A stretch of DNA of 64,000 nucleotides from JAIVJG01 sp964236735 (GCA_964236735.1 CAXSFM010000022.1:8680-72679), one strand, 5' to 3'. Shown: positions 35,708-44,633, counted from the first letter of the stretch. A program made the numbers and translations. The notes: generated by a model from the sequence alone, not told the origin.

Positions 35708-36772
35708 CTACTCCTCTTCTTCCTCATCGTCCGCAAATTCCATATCGCCGGTGGCGGCGTCTCTCCCGCCGGAGCCGGGAATCGGATTGCCCTGTTCGTC
35801 GAACTCCATACCGAAGTCGAGTCCCATCCCGTGCAGGATGTCTTTAATCTCGTTGAGCGACTTCTTTCCGAAGTTCTTCGTCGCCAGCATCTCGCGCTCG
35901 CTGCGTTGGACGAGATCGCGGATGGTGCGAATGTTGGCGTTCTTCAGGCAGTTGTAAGAGCGGACAGATAGCTCAAGCTCGTCAACGGAGCGGTCGAGCA
36001 GGTCGTTACGCGGAAGCGGCGCTCGCTCGATGTTTTGATAAGCGTACTCGTCCGTGTCTTCCTCAAAATTGATGAAGATCGCCATGTGATCCTTAATCAA
36101 CTTCGCGGCAAGGCCAATGGCATCGTCCGGTTTGACGGAGCCGTCCGTCCAGACTTCAATCGTCAGCTTGTCGAACTCCGTGTTCTGTCCGAGACGCGCG
36201 GCCTCGACGGTGTAGTTAACCTTCTTGACGGGCGTATGCACGGAGTCAACCGGGATATAACCGAGAGAGAGGTCTTCGTCAAAGTTGCGCTCGGCAGGGA
36301 CGTAACCGCGCCCGCGTCGCAAGCGCATCTCGACGGTGATCGAGCCGCCATCGCTGACGGTCGCGATATAGACGTTTGGATCGAGAACTTCGACTTCGCC
36401 GTCGGACTGTATGTCAGCGGAAGTAACTTCACCCGCGCCGTCTTTGTGAATCGTCAGCGTCTTCGCTTCGCTGCCATGCAGCTTGAAGGGAATCTGCTTC
36501 AAATTCAGAATCACGTCCGTCGCATCCTCGACGACGCCGCGAATGCTTGAAAACTCGTGCTCGACGCCTTCGATTTTGACGGCGGTGATGGCCGCGCCCT
36601 CGATTGAGGAAAGCAGCGCGCGCCTAAGTGAATTGCCGATGGTTGTCCCGAAGCCGCGCTCGAACGGCTGTGCCGAGAAGCGTCCGTAGCGTTCGGTCAA
36701 CGTCTCGGCTTCGACGGCGAGGCGGCGCGGCATCTGAAATCCTGTCCAGAGATTTTGTTGATCCATAGCCAT
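35708..36772 (-). CDS. rpoA: DNA-directed RNA polymerase subunit alpha
   Basis: The ~354-residue product has the NTD dimerisation region with ERGFGTTIGNSLRRALLSSI near residue 35, and the CTD with VRSYNCLKNANIRTIRDL and KNFGKKSLNEIKDIL at about 265-310. The C-terminus is an acidic run (ADDEEEEE). The start at 36772 gives the conserved N-terminal region beginning MAMDQQNLWTGFQMP; the longer frame to 36838 lacks conservation. Confidence 0.97.
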   Translation of the reverse strand: MAMDQQNLWTGFQMPRRLAVEAETLTERYGRFSAQPFERGFGTTIGNSLRRALLSSIEGAAITAVKIEGVEHEFSSIRGVVEDATDVILNLKQIPFKLHGSEAKTLTIHKDGAGEVTSADIQSDGEVEVLDPNVYIATVSDGGSITVEMRLRRGRGYVPAERNFDEDLSLGYIPVDSVHTPVKKVNYTVEAARLGQNTEFDKLTIEVWTDGSVKPDDAIGLAAKLIKDHMAIFINFEEDTDEYAYQNIERAPLPRNDLLDRSVDELELSVRSYNCLKNANIRTIRDLVQRSEREMLATKNFGKKSLNEIKDILHGMGLDFGMEFDEQGNPIPGSGGRDAATGDMEFADDEEEEE

Positions 36773-36886
36773 AGTTTTATCAAATCCTGTATCAGAAAAG
36801 GCAAAGCAGCGGGGTGCGTCCGCTTCAGCCTCCGGCATCTCGATGTGACGAGATGCGCGAGGCCAAGCGTCGCACTCCGCGCGAAA

Positions 36887-37525
36887 TTACTTGCTGTAAA
36901 GTTCGACGATCAGTTGCTCGTTAATCGAGCGGTCAACGTCGGCGCGCGTCGGCAAGGATGCGACTCTGGCTGACAACTCGCCCTCGCCCGGCGCGAGCCA
37001 GCTCGGACGACCACGACCGCCGGCGGTCTGCCACGCGCTCTCGACGTGCGGATTCGTGCGGCTCGCTTCCTTGATGCTGATGATGTCGCCCTGCTTCACC
37101 TGAAACGAGGGAATATCAACTTTGCGCCCGTTGACTTCGACGTGTCCATGATTGACGAGTTGACGCGCCTGTCTCCGCGACGTGGCAAAGCCCGCGCGAT
37201 AGGCGACATTGTCGAGGCGGCGTTCGAGCAGGATCAAAAGATTTTCGCCCGTGATGCCCTTAACGCGCGCAGCACGCTCGAAATAGTTGCGGAACTGACC
37301 TTCGAGAACAAAATAGATGCGCTTGACCTTTTGCTTCTCGCGCAACTGCAAGCCGTAACCCTGCAACGCCTTGCCGCGTCGCATCGAGTTGCCGTGCTGT
37401 CCGGGCGGCTGCGTGCCGCGTTTCTCAATCGGACAGGAGGGCTTGAAACAACGGTCGCCCTTCAAAAATAATTTTGCGCCTTCGCGGCGGCACAGACGGC
37501 ACACCGCTCCACGATACCTAGCCAC
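36887..37525 (-). CDS. rpsD: 30S ribosomal protein S4 (uS4), zinc-ribbon form
   Basis: The 212-residue product retains a CRLCRREGAKLFLKGDRC motif and CFKPSCP, the zinc-binding (C+) type N-terminus. The S4 RNA-binding domain (RRLDNVAYRAGFATSRRQAR) is intact. It is a 16S assembly initiator and a potential feedback repressor. Confidence 0.97.
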   Translation of the reverse strand: MARYRGAVCRLCRREGAKLFLKGDRCFKPSCPIEKRGTQPPGQHGNSMRRGKALQGYGLQLREKQKVKRIYFVLEGQFRNYFERAARVKGITGENLLILLERRLDNVAYRAGFATSRRQARQLVNHGHVEVNGRKVDIPSFQVKQGDIISIKEASRTNPHVESAWQTAGGRGRPSWLAPGEGELSARVASLPTRADVDRSINEQLIVELYSK

Positions 37526-37622
37526 TTCTTTTTTGCCTCCGGTCTAATTTACAAGACGGAAAAGTTTACAGATGGCACGGACGTTTCCCGCGCGACCCTT
37601 CATCCTTTAGGTCAATTAAAAA

Positions 37623-37701
37623 AGTGATGAGTGATAGGTGATGAGTGATAAGAAAAAGCCGATGCTCTTGCCTTATCACTCATCACTTATTACTTATCAC
37701 C
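37623..37701. repeat. Heptad inverted-repeat element between rpsK and rpsD (AGTGATG type)
   Basis: Left AGTGATG, AGTGATA, GGTGATG, AGTGATA; right TATCACT, CATCACT, TATTACT, TATCACC, matching variant for variant. Centre AGAAAAAGCCGATGCTCTTG. Confidence 0.92.
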
Positions 37702-37707
37702 TGCTTG

Positions 37708-38112
37708 CTAAACTCTGCGCCGCTTCGGTGGACGGCAACCGTTGTGCGGAATGGGCGTCGTGTCGCGGATGACCATGACGCGAATGCCGGAACTATTGAT
37801 GGCGCGAATCGCCGACTCGCGACCGCCGCCCGGCCCCTTGACGCGCACTTCGGCCTGCGTCATGCCCGCTTCCTTCGCGATGCGAGCCGCCTCGCCAGCC
37901 GCCTGTTGCGCGGCGAACGGCGTGCCTTTGCGCGAGCCACGAAAGCCGCGCGCGCCCGCCGATGATTGCGCGACGAGATTGCCTTCCAAGTCCGTGATCG
38001 AGATCATCGTATTATTGAACGACGCCGCGATGTGGACGATCCCGCTCGGAATATTCTTCTTCTCTTTCTTGCGAAAGGCTTTTTTCTTACCGCCAGTAGT
38101 TGGTTTTGCCAT
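37708..38112 (-). CDS. rpsK: 30S ribosomal protein S11 (uS11)
   Basis: The 134-residue product has IVHIAASFNNTMISITDLEG, GPGGGRESAIRAI and the C-terminal IPHNGCRPPKRRRV. It lines the mRNA exit on the platform. GAGGTT lies 5 nt before the ATG and directly abuts a heptad element. Confidence 0.98.
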   Translation of the reverse strand: MAKPTTGGKKKAFRKKEKKNIPSGIVHIAASFNNTMISITDLEGNLVAQSSAGARGFRGSRKGTPFAAQQAAGEAARIAKEAGMTQAEVRVKGPGGGRESAIRAINSSGIRVMVIRDTTPIPHNGCRPPKRRRV

Positions 38113-38119
38113 AGAACCT

Positions 38120-38198
38120 CAGTGGTCAGTGGCCGGTGGTTAGTGGTCAGATAAGCCAGCTTTTCGCTGACCACTAACCACCGGCCACTGACCACTGC
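38120..38198. repeat. Heptad inverted-repeat element with perfect 31-bp arms (GTGGTCA type)
   Basis: The arms 38120-38150 and 38167-38197 are exact complements around the 16-nt loop ATAAGCCAGCTTTTCG. Heptad variants (GGTCAGT, GGCCGGT, GGTTAGT) keep the same order in both arms. It lies between rpsM and rpsK. Confidence 0.95.
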
Positions 38199-38201
38199 AA
38201 T

Positions 38202-38585
38202 TTACTTTTTGCCCGGCGCTTTCTTCTTGGCGACGGTCGCGCGGCGCGGGCCTTTGCGCGTGCGTGCGTTGGTGTGCGTGCGCTGTCCCCGGACGGGGAG
38301 GCCGCGACGGTGACGCAGGCCGCGATAGCAGCCGATGTCCATCAGACGCTTGATGTCCATTTGGACGCGCTTGCGGAGGTCGCCCTCAACTTCGCCCTGT
38401 CCTTCGATGATCGAGCGGATGCGCCCCAGTTGAGATTCGTCCAGATCACGCACGCGCGTGTCCAGACCAATCTCCGCCTCTTTCAGAATCGAGGTCGCGC
38501 GCGAGCGACCGATGCCGTAAATATACGTCAGGCCGATTTCAACGCGCTTATTGACGGGAAGGTCAATGCCAACGATACGAGCCAT
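38202..38585 (-). CDS. rpsM: 30S ribosomal protein S13 (uS13)
   Basis: The 127-residue product starts MARIVGIDLPVNKRVEIGL and has YRGLRHRRGLPVRGQRTHTN near its end, with a Lys-rich tail. It contacts the P-site tRNA and the 50S subunit. Confidence 0.98.
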   Translation of the reverse strand: MARIVGIDLPVNKRVEIGLTYIYGIGRSRATSILKEAEIGLDTRVRDLDESQLGRIRSIIEGQGEVEGDLRKRVQMDIKRLMDIGCYRGLRHRRGLPVRGQRTHTNARTRKGPRRATVAKKKAPGKK

Positions 38586-38641
38586 TTCTTCTCTCCAAAC
38601 TCTTAGTAATTCGTTTCGGACGATTTCAAACTCGGATTAAA

Positions 38642-38755
38642 TCAACCCTGTCGCTGTTTGTGCTTTGGATTGGTGCAGATGACTCTGACCACGCCTTTGC
38701 GGTGGATCACCTTGCAGTTGTCACACATCTTTTTGACGGAAGCTCGTACTTTCAT
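38642..38755 (-). CDS. rpmJ: 50S ribosomal protein L36 (bL36)
   Basis: The 37-residue product MKVRASVKKMCDNCKVIHRK... carries the Cys/His zinc ribbon (CDNC, then CTNPKH). It starts at 38755, ends TGA at 38644-38642 and is followed by rpsM. It is the zinc-binding (C+) form. Confidence 0.95.
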   Translation of the reverse strand: MKVRASVKKMCDNCKVIHRKGVVRVICTNPKHKQRQG

Positions 38756-38880
38756 GTCTCACACCTCTCGCGCGGAAAATAACACTGTTACTGTCTCTGG
38801 ATAAAAAAGACCGTGACTCGCAAACTGCGGATTTTAGCACACCCCGCTGGATGCTCCAAGCGACGAGGAAGAATCTACTC

Positions 38881-39663
38881 TCAGACGTGCGCCATCTCGA
38901 CTTCTCGCACCTTTTGCGCGACCTGCGTCAGCACTTCCGGCCCTTCTTCCGTGATCGCGATGGTGTGCTCGACATGCGCGCTCGGCTTGCCGTCGAGCGT
39001 CACCACCGTCCAGCCATCTGCGAGCGTCTTCGTGTATTGCGTGCCCATGTTAATCATCGGCTCGACGGCGAAGACGTAACCGGCTTTGATTTTGTCTTTC
39101 GTGCCGGGCTTTCCGTAATTCGGGATTTGCGGGTCTTCGTGCATCTTGCGACCAATGCCGTGTCCCACATAGTCGCGCACGATTGAGTAGCCGTGCCTCT
39201 CTGCGTGTTCCTGCACCGCCCAACCGATGTCGCCCAGACGCTTGCCCGGCCAGCATTGTTGAATGGCAAGTTCAAGACATTCTTCGGCGATACGAATCAG
39301 TTTGAAACTCGCCTCGCTGACGCGCCCGACGGGAACGGTCGTCGCGGTATCGCCGACGAAACCTTCGAGCGTCGCGCCGCAATCAACGGAAAAGATGTCG
39401 CCCTCTTTGAGCGCATATTTCGATGGAAAGCCGTGGACGATTTGCTCGTTGACCGACGCGCAGATGGAAAACGGGAAACCGTGATAGCCCTTGAACGTGG
39501 GAAGCGCGCCCGCGTCGCGAATCATCTTCTCAGCCGCCGCGTCGAGTTCGAGCGTCGTGATGCCGGGCTGCACCAGACGGCGCAACTCCTCGCGCACCAG
39601 CCCGATCAAACGACCGGCGGCGCGCATCTTCTCCAACTCTTTTTTCGACTTCCCGATAATCAT
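38881..39663 (-). CDS. map: Methionine aminopeptidase type I
   Basis: The 260-residue product has metal ligands visible in VDCGATLEGFVGDTATTVPV (two Asp), GHGIGRKMHEDPQIPNYG (His), AVEPMINMGTQ (Glu) and DGKPSAHVEHTIAITEEG (Glu). It removes N-terminal Met from nascent proteins. It follows adk as in many spc operons. infA, often next, is absent. Confidence 0.97.
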   Translation of the reverse strand: MIIGKSKKELEKMRAAGRLIGLVREELRRLVQPGITTLELDAAAEKMIRDAGALPTFKGYHGFPFSICASVNEQIVHGFPSKYALKEGDIFSVDCGATLEGFVGDTATTVPVGRVSEASFKLIRIAEECLELAIQQCWPGKRLGDIGWAVQEHAERHGYSIVRDYVGHGIGRKMHEDPQIPNYGKPGTKDKIKAGYVFAVEPMINMGTQYTKTLADGWTVVTLDGKPSAHVEHTIAITEEGPEVLTQVAQKVREVEMAHV

Positions 39664-39670
39664 TCAAAAG

Positions 39671-39750
39671 CAGTGATAAGAGATAAGTAATGAGTGATGA
39701 GAAAAGCCGGTTTGCTTTCTCTTATCACTTATTACTTATCACTCATTACT
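39671..39750. repeat. Heptad inverted-repeat element between adk and map (AGTGATA type)
   Basis: Left AGTGATA, AGAGATA, AGTAATG, AGTGATG; right TATCACT, TATTACT, TATCACT, CATTACT. It contains the adk stop codon (TAA) and its last codons (MSDK). Centre AAAAGCCGGTTTGCTTTC. Confidence 0.92.
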
Positions 39751-40388
39751 ATCTCCTCGATGTCCGCATAAATCGCTTCCACGTCGCGCGTGCCGTCAAC
39801 GTTGTGCAGGCGATGCGTGGCGGCGTAGTAGTCAAGCAGCGGCTGAGTCTGCTGCGTGTAAGTTTCAAGCCGCACTTTGATCTTCTCCGACGTGTCGTCC
39901 GCGCGATGAATCAACTCCGCTTGCGGATGAAAGTCGCAGACGCCGTCTGTCTTCGGCGACTTGAAAAAGACGTTGTAAATCTCGCCGCAGACGGGACAAC
40001 TCCGGCGTCCCGTGGCGCGCTTTTCCAGCAACTCGAAGGGCACGTCAACGAGGACGGCGACGATCTTGTGACCTTGCTCGACGGCGATTTTTTCGAGCAT
40101 CTCGGCCTGCACAGTCGTCCTCGGAAAACCGTCGAGGACGTATCCATTGCGACAGTCTTCCCGGTTCGTGCGTTCTTCAACGACGCGAATTACGAGCGCG
40201 TCCGAGATGAGTTTGCCAGACGCCTGCACCGCGCGCACTTCCGATGCCAGAGGCGTCTCGGCTGTCGCGAGCGCGCGAAACATGTCGCCCGTCGAAATCT
40301 GCGGCAGGCCGCTCCGCTCTTGCAGCAGACGCGCCTGCGTTCCCTTGCCCGCTCCTGGCGCGCCCATGAGAACGATGATCTTCGACAT
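39732..40388 (-). CDS. adk: Adenylate kinase
   Basis: The 218-residue product has P-loop GAPGAGKGTQ at residues 9-18, the NMP-binding region, and DGFPRT. The LID has CPVCGEIYN and VCDFHPQAELIHRADD; only one clear zinc Cys pair is visible. It interconverts ATP+AMP and 2 ADP. The start at 40388 gives MSKIIVLMGAPGAGKG. The C-terminal MSDK is encoded by a repeat element. Confidence 0.96.
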   Translation of the reverse strand: MSKIIVLMGAPGAGKGTQARLLQERSGLPQISTGDMFRALATAETPLASEVRAVQASGKLISDALVIRVVEERTNREDCRNGYVLDGFPRTTVQAEMLEKIAVEQGHKIVAVLVDVPFELLEKRATGRRSCPVCGEIYNVFFKSPKTDGVCDFHPQAELIHRADDTSEKIKVRLETYTQQTQPLLDYYAATHRLHNVDGTRDVEAIYADIEEIVMSDK

Positions 40389-40393
40389 AAAGG

Positions 40394-40472
40394 CAGTGTT
40401 CAGTGGAGAGTGGCCGTCGGTCAGTGAAGCACTGATACTATCTGGCAACTGACCGCCGGCCACTGGCTGCTG
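40394..40472. repeat. Heptad inverted-repeat element between secY and adk (CAGTGTT/GTGGCCG type)
   Basis: Left CAGTGTT, CAGTGGA, GAGTGGC, CGTCGGT; right CAACTGA, CCGCCGG, CCACTGG, CTGCTG. The pairing is less exact than in neighbouring elements. Confidence 0.75.
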
Positions 40473-40475
40473 TCT

Positions 40476-41897
40476 TTAGCTTCTGCGTCCGCGCAGGCGG
40501 CTGCCCGGGCCGAAGAAACCTTCGTAGTTACGCATCACGAGTTGCGCTTCGATTTGCTGCGCGGTGTCCATCGCGACGCCGACGAGAATCAGGAGGCTCG
40601 TGCCGCCGAAGTAAAATTGGTAGCCCATGCCGCGCGGAATCCATCCCAAGCCCGGCGTGCGGCTGACGAAGTCTTCGAGTCCTGTACCAATCAGCGGCAG
40701 CCGTCCGACGTTGAAGCCGCTCAACATAATCTGCGGGATGAGCGCGACGAAGACGAGATAGATTGCGCCGACGGTCGTTAAGCGCGTCAGGATCGTATTC
40801 AGAAACTCGGCGGTATTTCTGCCCGGTCGGATGCCGGGGATAAAGCCGCCGTGCTTGCGTAGATTGTCGGCCACTTCGTCCACGTTGAAGATAATCGTGA
40901 TGTAGAAAAACGTGAACAGGATAATGAGCGACGCGAAGAACAGTTCGTAGTACGGGTCGCCGCCGTGAAAGCTCTGAAAGAAAGTGTGAATCCTGCTTGA
41001 GATCGCCCCCGGATTGGCAGGGTCGCCCGGCACGAATTGCAGCACGGTCTGCGGAATGGCGAGCACGGACGAAGCGAAGATGACGGGAATGACGCCGCCC
41101 ATGTTGATCTTGATCGGCATGTTCGTCTGCTGCCCGCCGACGAGTTGACGCCCGACGTGCCGCTTGGCGTAAGAAATCGGAATCTTCCGCCGCGCCGTCT
41201 CGACATAGACGATGAAGGCGATGAGGATAATTAGAATCGCAACCAGCGCGAGGACGCCGATAGTCTGAAAAGTATCGCCGCTTCTGAGACGCTCGAAGAC
41301 TTGCGGGACGCCCTTCGTCGGCAGGCCGATGACGATGCCGGAGAAGATAAGCATCGAGATGCCGTTGCCGATACCGCGCTCCGTAATCTGCTCGCCGAGC
41401 CACATGATGAAGACCGTGCCGGTCGTCAAGGTCAACATCGTCGTCAGGATGAAGCCCGGCCCGCTCGCGCCGACCTGATTAGACTGGAGCCAGCGCGCGA
41501 CGATGAAGGTCTGGAAAGAACAAAGTATGACCGTCAGATAGCGCGTATACTGGTTAATTTTCTGCCGACCGGCCTCGCCCTCTTCCTGCATCTTTTTGAG
41601 TTGCGGGAAGACCGTCGTCATCAACTGCAGGATGATCGAGGCGGTGATGTAAGGCGTGACGCCGAGCGCGAAGACGGAGATGGTCTGGAAGTTTCCGCCG
41701 GAGAAAAGGTCGAGCACGCCGAGCAGGGTGCTGCCGACTTGCTGCCAGACCACTTTCAGTTGGTCGCGGTCAACGCCGGGCGCGGTGATGTGCGCGCCGA
41801 AGCGATAAATGGCGAGCATCGCCAGCGTAAACAGGATGCGCCGACGCAGGTCGGGCACGCTGAACATGTTGCGGACGGCGGCGAAAAACTTTTCCAT
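40476..41897 (-). CDS. secY: Protein translocase subunit SecY
   Basis: The 473-residue product has ten transmembrane helices in the standard order. The plug-helix region is NFQTISVFALGVTPYITASI, and GGVIPVIFASSVLAIPQTVLQF and NVDEVADNLRKHGGFIPGIRPG are conserved. It forms the Sec channel with SecE/SecG, which are encoded elsewhere. Confidence 0.97.
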   Translation of the reverse strand: MEKFFAAVRNMFSVPDLRRRILFTLAMLAIYRFGAHITAPGVDRDQLKVVWQQVGSTLLGVLDLFSGGNFQTISVFALGVTPYITASIILQLMTTVFPQLKKMQEEGEAGRQKINQYTRYLTVILCSFQTFIVARWLQSNQVGASGPGFILTTMLTLTTGTVFIMWLGEQITERGIGNGISMLIFSGIVIGLPTKGVPQVFERLRSGDTFQTIGVLALVAILIILIAFIVYVETARRKIPISYAKRHVGRQLVGGQQTNMPIKINMGGVIPVIFASSVLAIPQTVLQFVPGDPANPGAISSRIHTFFQSFHGGDPYYELFFASLIILFTFFYITIIFNVDEVADNLRKHGGFIPGIRPGRNTAEFLNTILTRLTTVGAIYLVFVALIPQIMLSGFNVGRLPLIGTGLEDFVSRTPGLGWIPRGMGYQFYFGGTSLLILVGVAMDTAQQIEAQLVMRNYEGFFGPGSRLRGRRS

Positions 41898-41904
41898 AAT
41901 TAAC

Positions 41905-42022
41905 TCTCAGCAGTCAGCAATCAGCTTAAAAACCGTTTTCGGAATCTGCCAACAACCTTTGAAGTATAAGCTCAACGAGTATTCCGTTTTGAGCTGACTG
42001 CTGATTGCTGAACGCTGACTGC
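41905..42022. repeat. Heptad inverted-repeat element between rplO and secY (TCAGCAG type)
   Basis: Left TCAGCAG, TCAGCAA, TCAGCTT; right GAGCTGA, CTGCTGA, TTGCTGA, ACGCTGA. The centre is longer than usual (about 65 bp) and includes AAAAACCGTTTTCGG. Confidence 0.88.
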
Positions 42023-42129
42023 TTCTCTCTAACCAAAACGGCTGAAGACGCTTCTCAAGGCTTGTCTGCCTTTCACCGCGTCCTCAGCACACTTCACACG
42101 TTCAAAATTTCAAAAAGGCAGCTTGACTG

Positions 42130-42621
42130 TTACTCGACAGCCACGACGGGCGCGTCCGTCTTCTGGTGCGGGTCAATGATCGTGACGGTGCCGCCCGCGC
42201 CCTCGATTTTGGCGCGCGCACTTTTCGTGAAGCGGTGCGCCGAGACGCGCAGAGCCTTCGTCACGTCGCCCGTGCCGAGGACGACGATGTCGCGCTTGCC
42301 TTTGGCGATGACTCCGCGCTCGTGCATGTTGGCGGGCGTGATTTCCTCGTTCGCTTCAAAACTTTTATCGAGCGACGCGAGGCTCACCTCGATCCACTCT
42401 TTCTTGAAAATATTCGTGAAGCCGCGTTTCGGCAAGCGACGCTGCAAGGGCATCTGTCCGCCCTCGAAGCCGATCTTCGCGCTGTAACCGGAGCGCGATT
42501 TCTGTCCCTTGTTGCCGCGCCCGGCGGTCTTTCCCAAACCGGAGCCGGGGCCGCGACCCACGCGCTTTTTCTTGTGCGTCGAACCCGGAGCTGGGTGCAA
42601 ATTGTTCAAACCGATAGCCAT
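42130..42621 (-). CDS. rplO: 50S ribosomal protein L15 (uL15)
   Basis: The 163-residue product has RVGRGPGSGLGKTAGRGNKG and FEGGQMPLQRRLPKRGF, the classic N-terminal extension into 23S rRNA. GAGGTT sits 5 nt before the ATG and touches the upstream heptad element. Confidence 0.98.
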   Translation of the reverse strand: MAIGLNNLHPAPGSTHKKKRVGRGPGSGLGKTAGRGNKGQKSRSGYSAKIGFEGGQMPLQRRLPKRGFTNIFKKEWIEVSLASLDKSFEANEEITPANMHERGVIAKGKRDIVVLGTGDVTKALRVSAHRFTKSARAKIEGAGGTVTIIDPHQKTDAPVVAVE

Positions 42622-42630
42622 GTCAAACCT

Positions 42631-42708
42631 CGTGAATGGTCAATGGTAAATAGTGAATGGCAGGAACAGGTTTATCTATTCACCATTGACCATTTACCAA
42701 TTACCAGC
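42631..42708. repeat. Heptad inverted-repeat element between rpmD and rplO (GTNAATG type)
   Basis: Left GTGAATG, GTCAATG, GTAAATA, GTGAATG; right ATTCACC, ATTGACC, ATTTACC, AATTACC. Variation is concentrated at the third base of the heptad. Confidence 0.92.
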
Positions 42709-42711
42709 TTT

Positions 42712-42927
42712 CTACTCAATGATTCGCAGCAGGTGCGGGACTTTGGCGACGACGCCGCGCATCGAAGCGTTATCAGGACGCTCGACGATCTGATTCAGTT
42801 TGGTGAATCCGACGCTTCGCACGATAACTTTCTGCGTCTTCGGGAAAGCGATCACGCTCCGGTAATACTGGATGCGAATCTTGCCTTCTCCGTTCTCTTG
42901 CTGCGTTTGCTTGTTCTCGTCAGCCAT
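42712..42927 (-). CDS. rpmD: 50S ribosomal protein L30 (uL30)
   Basis: The 71-residue product has a Gln/Glu-rich ~15-residue N-terminal extension before the conserved RIQYYRSVIAFPKTQKVIVR and LNQIVERPDNASMRGVVAKV. It lies 2 bp after rpsE. Confidence 0.96.
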   Translation of the reverse strand: MADENKQTQQENGEGKIRIQYYRSVIAFPKTQKVIVRSVGFTKLNQIVERPDNASMRGVVAKVPHLLRIIE

Positions 42928-42929
42928 GA

Positions 42930-43436
42930 TTATAACTCCTCAACTTGCTTGCCGCGCAGCCGCGCCAACTCCATCGGGTCTTTCATGTTGACGAGACCAT
43001 CAAACGTAGCGCGGACGACGTTGTGCGGATTGGCCGAACCGAGCGACTTCGTGCGAACGTCGTGGACGCCGACCGCCTGCATGACGGCGCGCACCGCACC
43101 GCCCGCGATCACGCCCGTGCCTTCCGCCGCCGGCTTCATCAAGACGCGCCCCGCCCCATGCACGCCGATGAGCGGGTGCGGCAGAGTGTTGTTGATGAGC
43201 GGCACGCGGATTAAATTCTTCTTCGCCGCTTCGATGGCTTTCTTGATGGCGAGCGGCACTTCGCGCGCCTTGCCCGTGCCGAAGCCGACGTGTCCCGCGC
43301 CGTCGCCGATGACGACGAGAGCCGCGAAGCTCATGTTTTTGCCGCCCTTGACGACCTTCGTCACGCGGTTGATGGAGATGACCTGATCGGTCAGATCGAG
43401 TCCCTGCGCTGTGATTCTCTGTTTCGGTTGTCGCAT
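42930..43436 (-). CDS. rpsE: 30S ribosomal protein S5 (uS5)
   Basis: The 168-residue product has the conserved VVKGGKNMSFAALVVIGDG and GFGTGKAREVPLAIKKAIEA segments and the HNVVRATFDGL C-terminal region. It is involved in decoding fidelity and helicase activity at mRNA entry. Confidence 0.98.
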   Translation of the reverse strand: MRQPKQRITAQGLDLTDQVISINRVTKVVKGGKNMSFAALVVIGDGAGHVGFGTGKAREVPLAIKKAIEAAKKNLIRVPLINNTLPHPLIGVHGAGRVLMKPAAEGTGVIAGGAVRAVMQAVGVHDVRTKSLGSANPHNVVRATFDGLVNMKDPMELARLRGKQVEEL

Positions 43437-43466
43437 TGCTTTTTCCTGTCGTGCCCGTGACGAACG

Positions 43467-43889
43467 TTACGCTGCCGCGCCCTCTTCTTCGCCTGGCGCG
43501 GCTGCTTCAGCTTCCGCCGCCGGAGTTTCATTCTTGTTGAGTCCGGCCTCGCGCGCGGCGTCGGCGAGAGCCTTGACGCGCCCGTGATAGCGATAGCCGC
43601 CGCGATCAAAGACGACCGACTCGACACCCTTCGCGATGATGCGCTCGGCGATGGCGCGACCGACGCGCTGCGCCGCTTCCAGGTTGCCGCCCGTCGTGCC
43701 GCGCAAGTCCTTCTCCGTCGTCGAGGCGGACGCAATCGTCGCCCCGCGCTCGTCATCTATGACTTGCGCCGAGATGTGATTGAGACTGCGGTAAATCGCC
43801 AGACGCGGTCGTCCCGCCGTGCCGCGCACTTTGCGGCGAATGCGCGTATGAACCGCTTTGCGAACCGTTGCCCTGTCTTTCTGTGCCAT
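43467..43889 (-). CDS. rplR: 50S ribosomal protein L18 (uL18)
   Basis: The 140-residue product has RPRLAIYRSLNHISAQVIDD and VVFDRGGYRYHGRVKALADA. About 20 extra Ala/Glu-rich residues end the protein. It binds 5S rRNA. GAGGTT precedes the ATG next to a heptad element. Confidence 0.98.
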   Translation of the reverse strand: MAQKDRATVRKAVHTRIRRKVRGTAGRPRLAIYRSLNHISAQVIDDERGATIASASTTEKDLRGTTGGNLEAAQRVGRAIAERIIAKGVESVVFDRGGYRYHGRVKALADAAREAGLNKNETPAAEAEAAAPGEEEGAAA

Positions 43890-43898
43890 TTCTAACCT

Positions 43899-43971
43899 CA
43901 GTGATGAGTGACGAGTGATGAGTGATGAGTTAAAGCGTTTTTCTTATCACTCATCACTTATTACTGATCAC
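43899..43971. repeat. Heptad inverted-repeat element between rplR and rplF (AGTGATG type)
   Basis: On the minus strand this region is upstream of rplR. Left AGTGATG, AGTGACG, AGTGATG, AGTGATG; right TATCACT, CATCACT, TATTACT, GATCACC. Centre TTAAAGCGTTTTTC. Confidence 0.93.
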
Positions 43972-43972
43972 C

Positions 43973-44533
43973 TTATTTTCCTGTTTTTCCCGGTCTCAAC
44001 TTCAACACCACGTCGGCGTAGCGCACGCCCTTGCCCTTGTACGGGTCTGGCTTGCGAAGCGAGTGCATCTCCGCCGCGACCTGTCCGAGCCGCTGCTTAT
44101 CAATGCTCGTCAGCGTGAGCGTCAACTGATACTGCGGGATCGAAGCCTTCGTCGGCACGCGCTCGGATTTGACTTCGATGCCGTCGGGCAGAGGGAAATC
44201 AATCGGGTGCGAATAGCCGAGCGAGAAGACGATGCGCTTGGCCTGCACGTCGGCCTTGTAACCGACGCCGACCACATCCATCTGCTTCGTGAATCCTTCG
44301 GTCACGCCGACGATGGCGTTATTCGCCAGCGCGCGCGCCAGACCGTGCTTCGCCGCCAGATCGTCCGACTGACGCTCGGCCTGCAACTGATCGCCGTCGA
44401 GCTTGAACGAGATGCCTTCCGGGACAGGCGTCTTGAGCGCGCCCTTCGGCCCCTTCACGTCCAACTCGCGCTCGTGAACCGTCACCGTCACGCCCTTCGG
44501 CACTGTGATAACTTTCTTTCCAATACGAGACAT
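43973..44533 (-). CDS. rplF: 50S ribosomal protein L6 (uL6)
   Basis: The 186-residue product has MSRIGKKVITVPKGVTVTV and the C-terminal signature KPDPYKGKGVRYADVVLKLRPGKTGK. Length is normal for the family. Confidence 0.98.
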   Translation of the reverse strand: MSRIGKKVITVPKGVTVTVHERELDVKGPKGALKTPVPEGISFKLDGDQLQAERQSDDLAAKHGLARALANNAIVGVTEGFTKQMDVVGVGYKADVQAKRIVFSLGYSHPIDFPLPDGIEVKSERVPTKASIPQYQLTLTLTSIDKQRLGQVAAEMHSLRKPDPYKGKGVRYADVVLKLRPGKTGK

Positions 44534-44555
44534 AAAAATTAACCTTCGGTTAATT

Positions 44556-44633
44556 AGGGGTCGGGGGTTGGGGGTCGGGGGTCGGTCAAAGCTTTTCGCC
44601 TTGCTGTCCCCTGTCCCCTGTCCCCTGCCCCCT
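44556..44633. repeat. Heptad inverted-repeat element between rplF and rpsH (GGGGTCG type)
   Basis: Left GGGGTCG, GGGGTTG, GGGGTCG, GGGGTCG; right TGTCCCC repeated three times, then TGCCCCC. Centre GTCAAAGCTTTTCGC. It abuts the rpsH stop codon (TAG). Confidence 0.95.
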
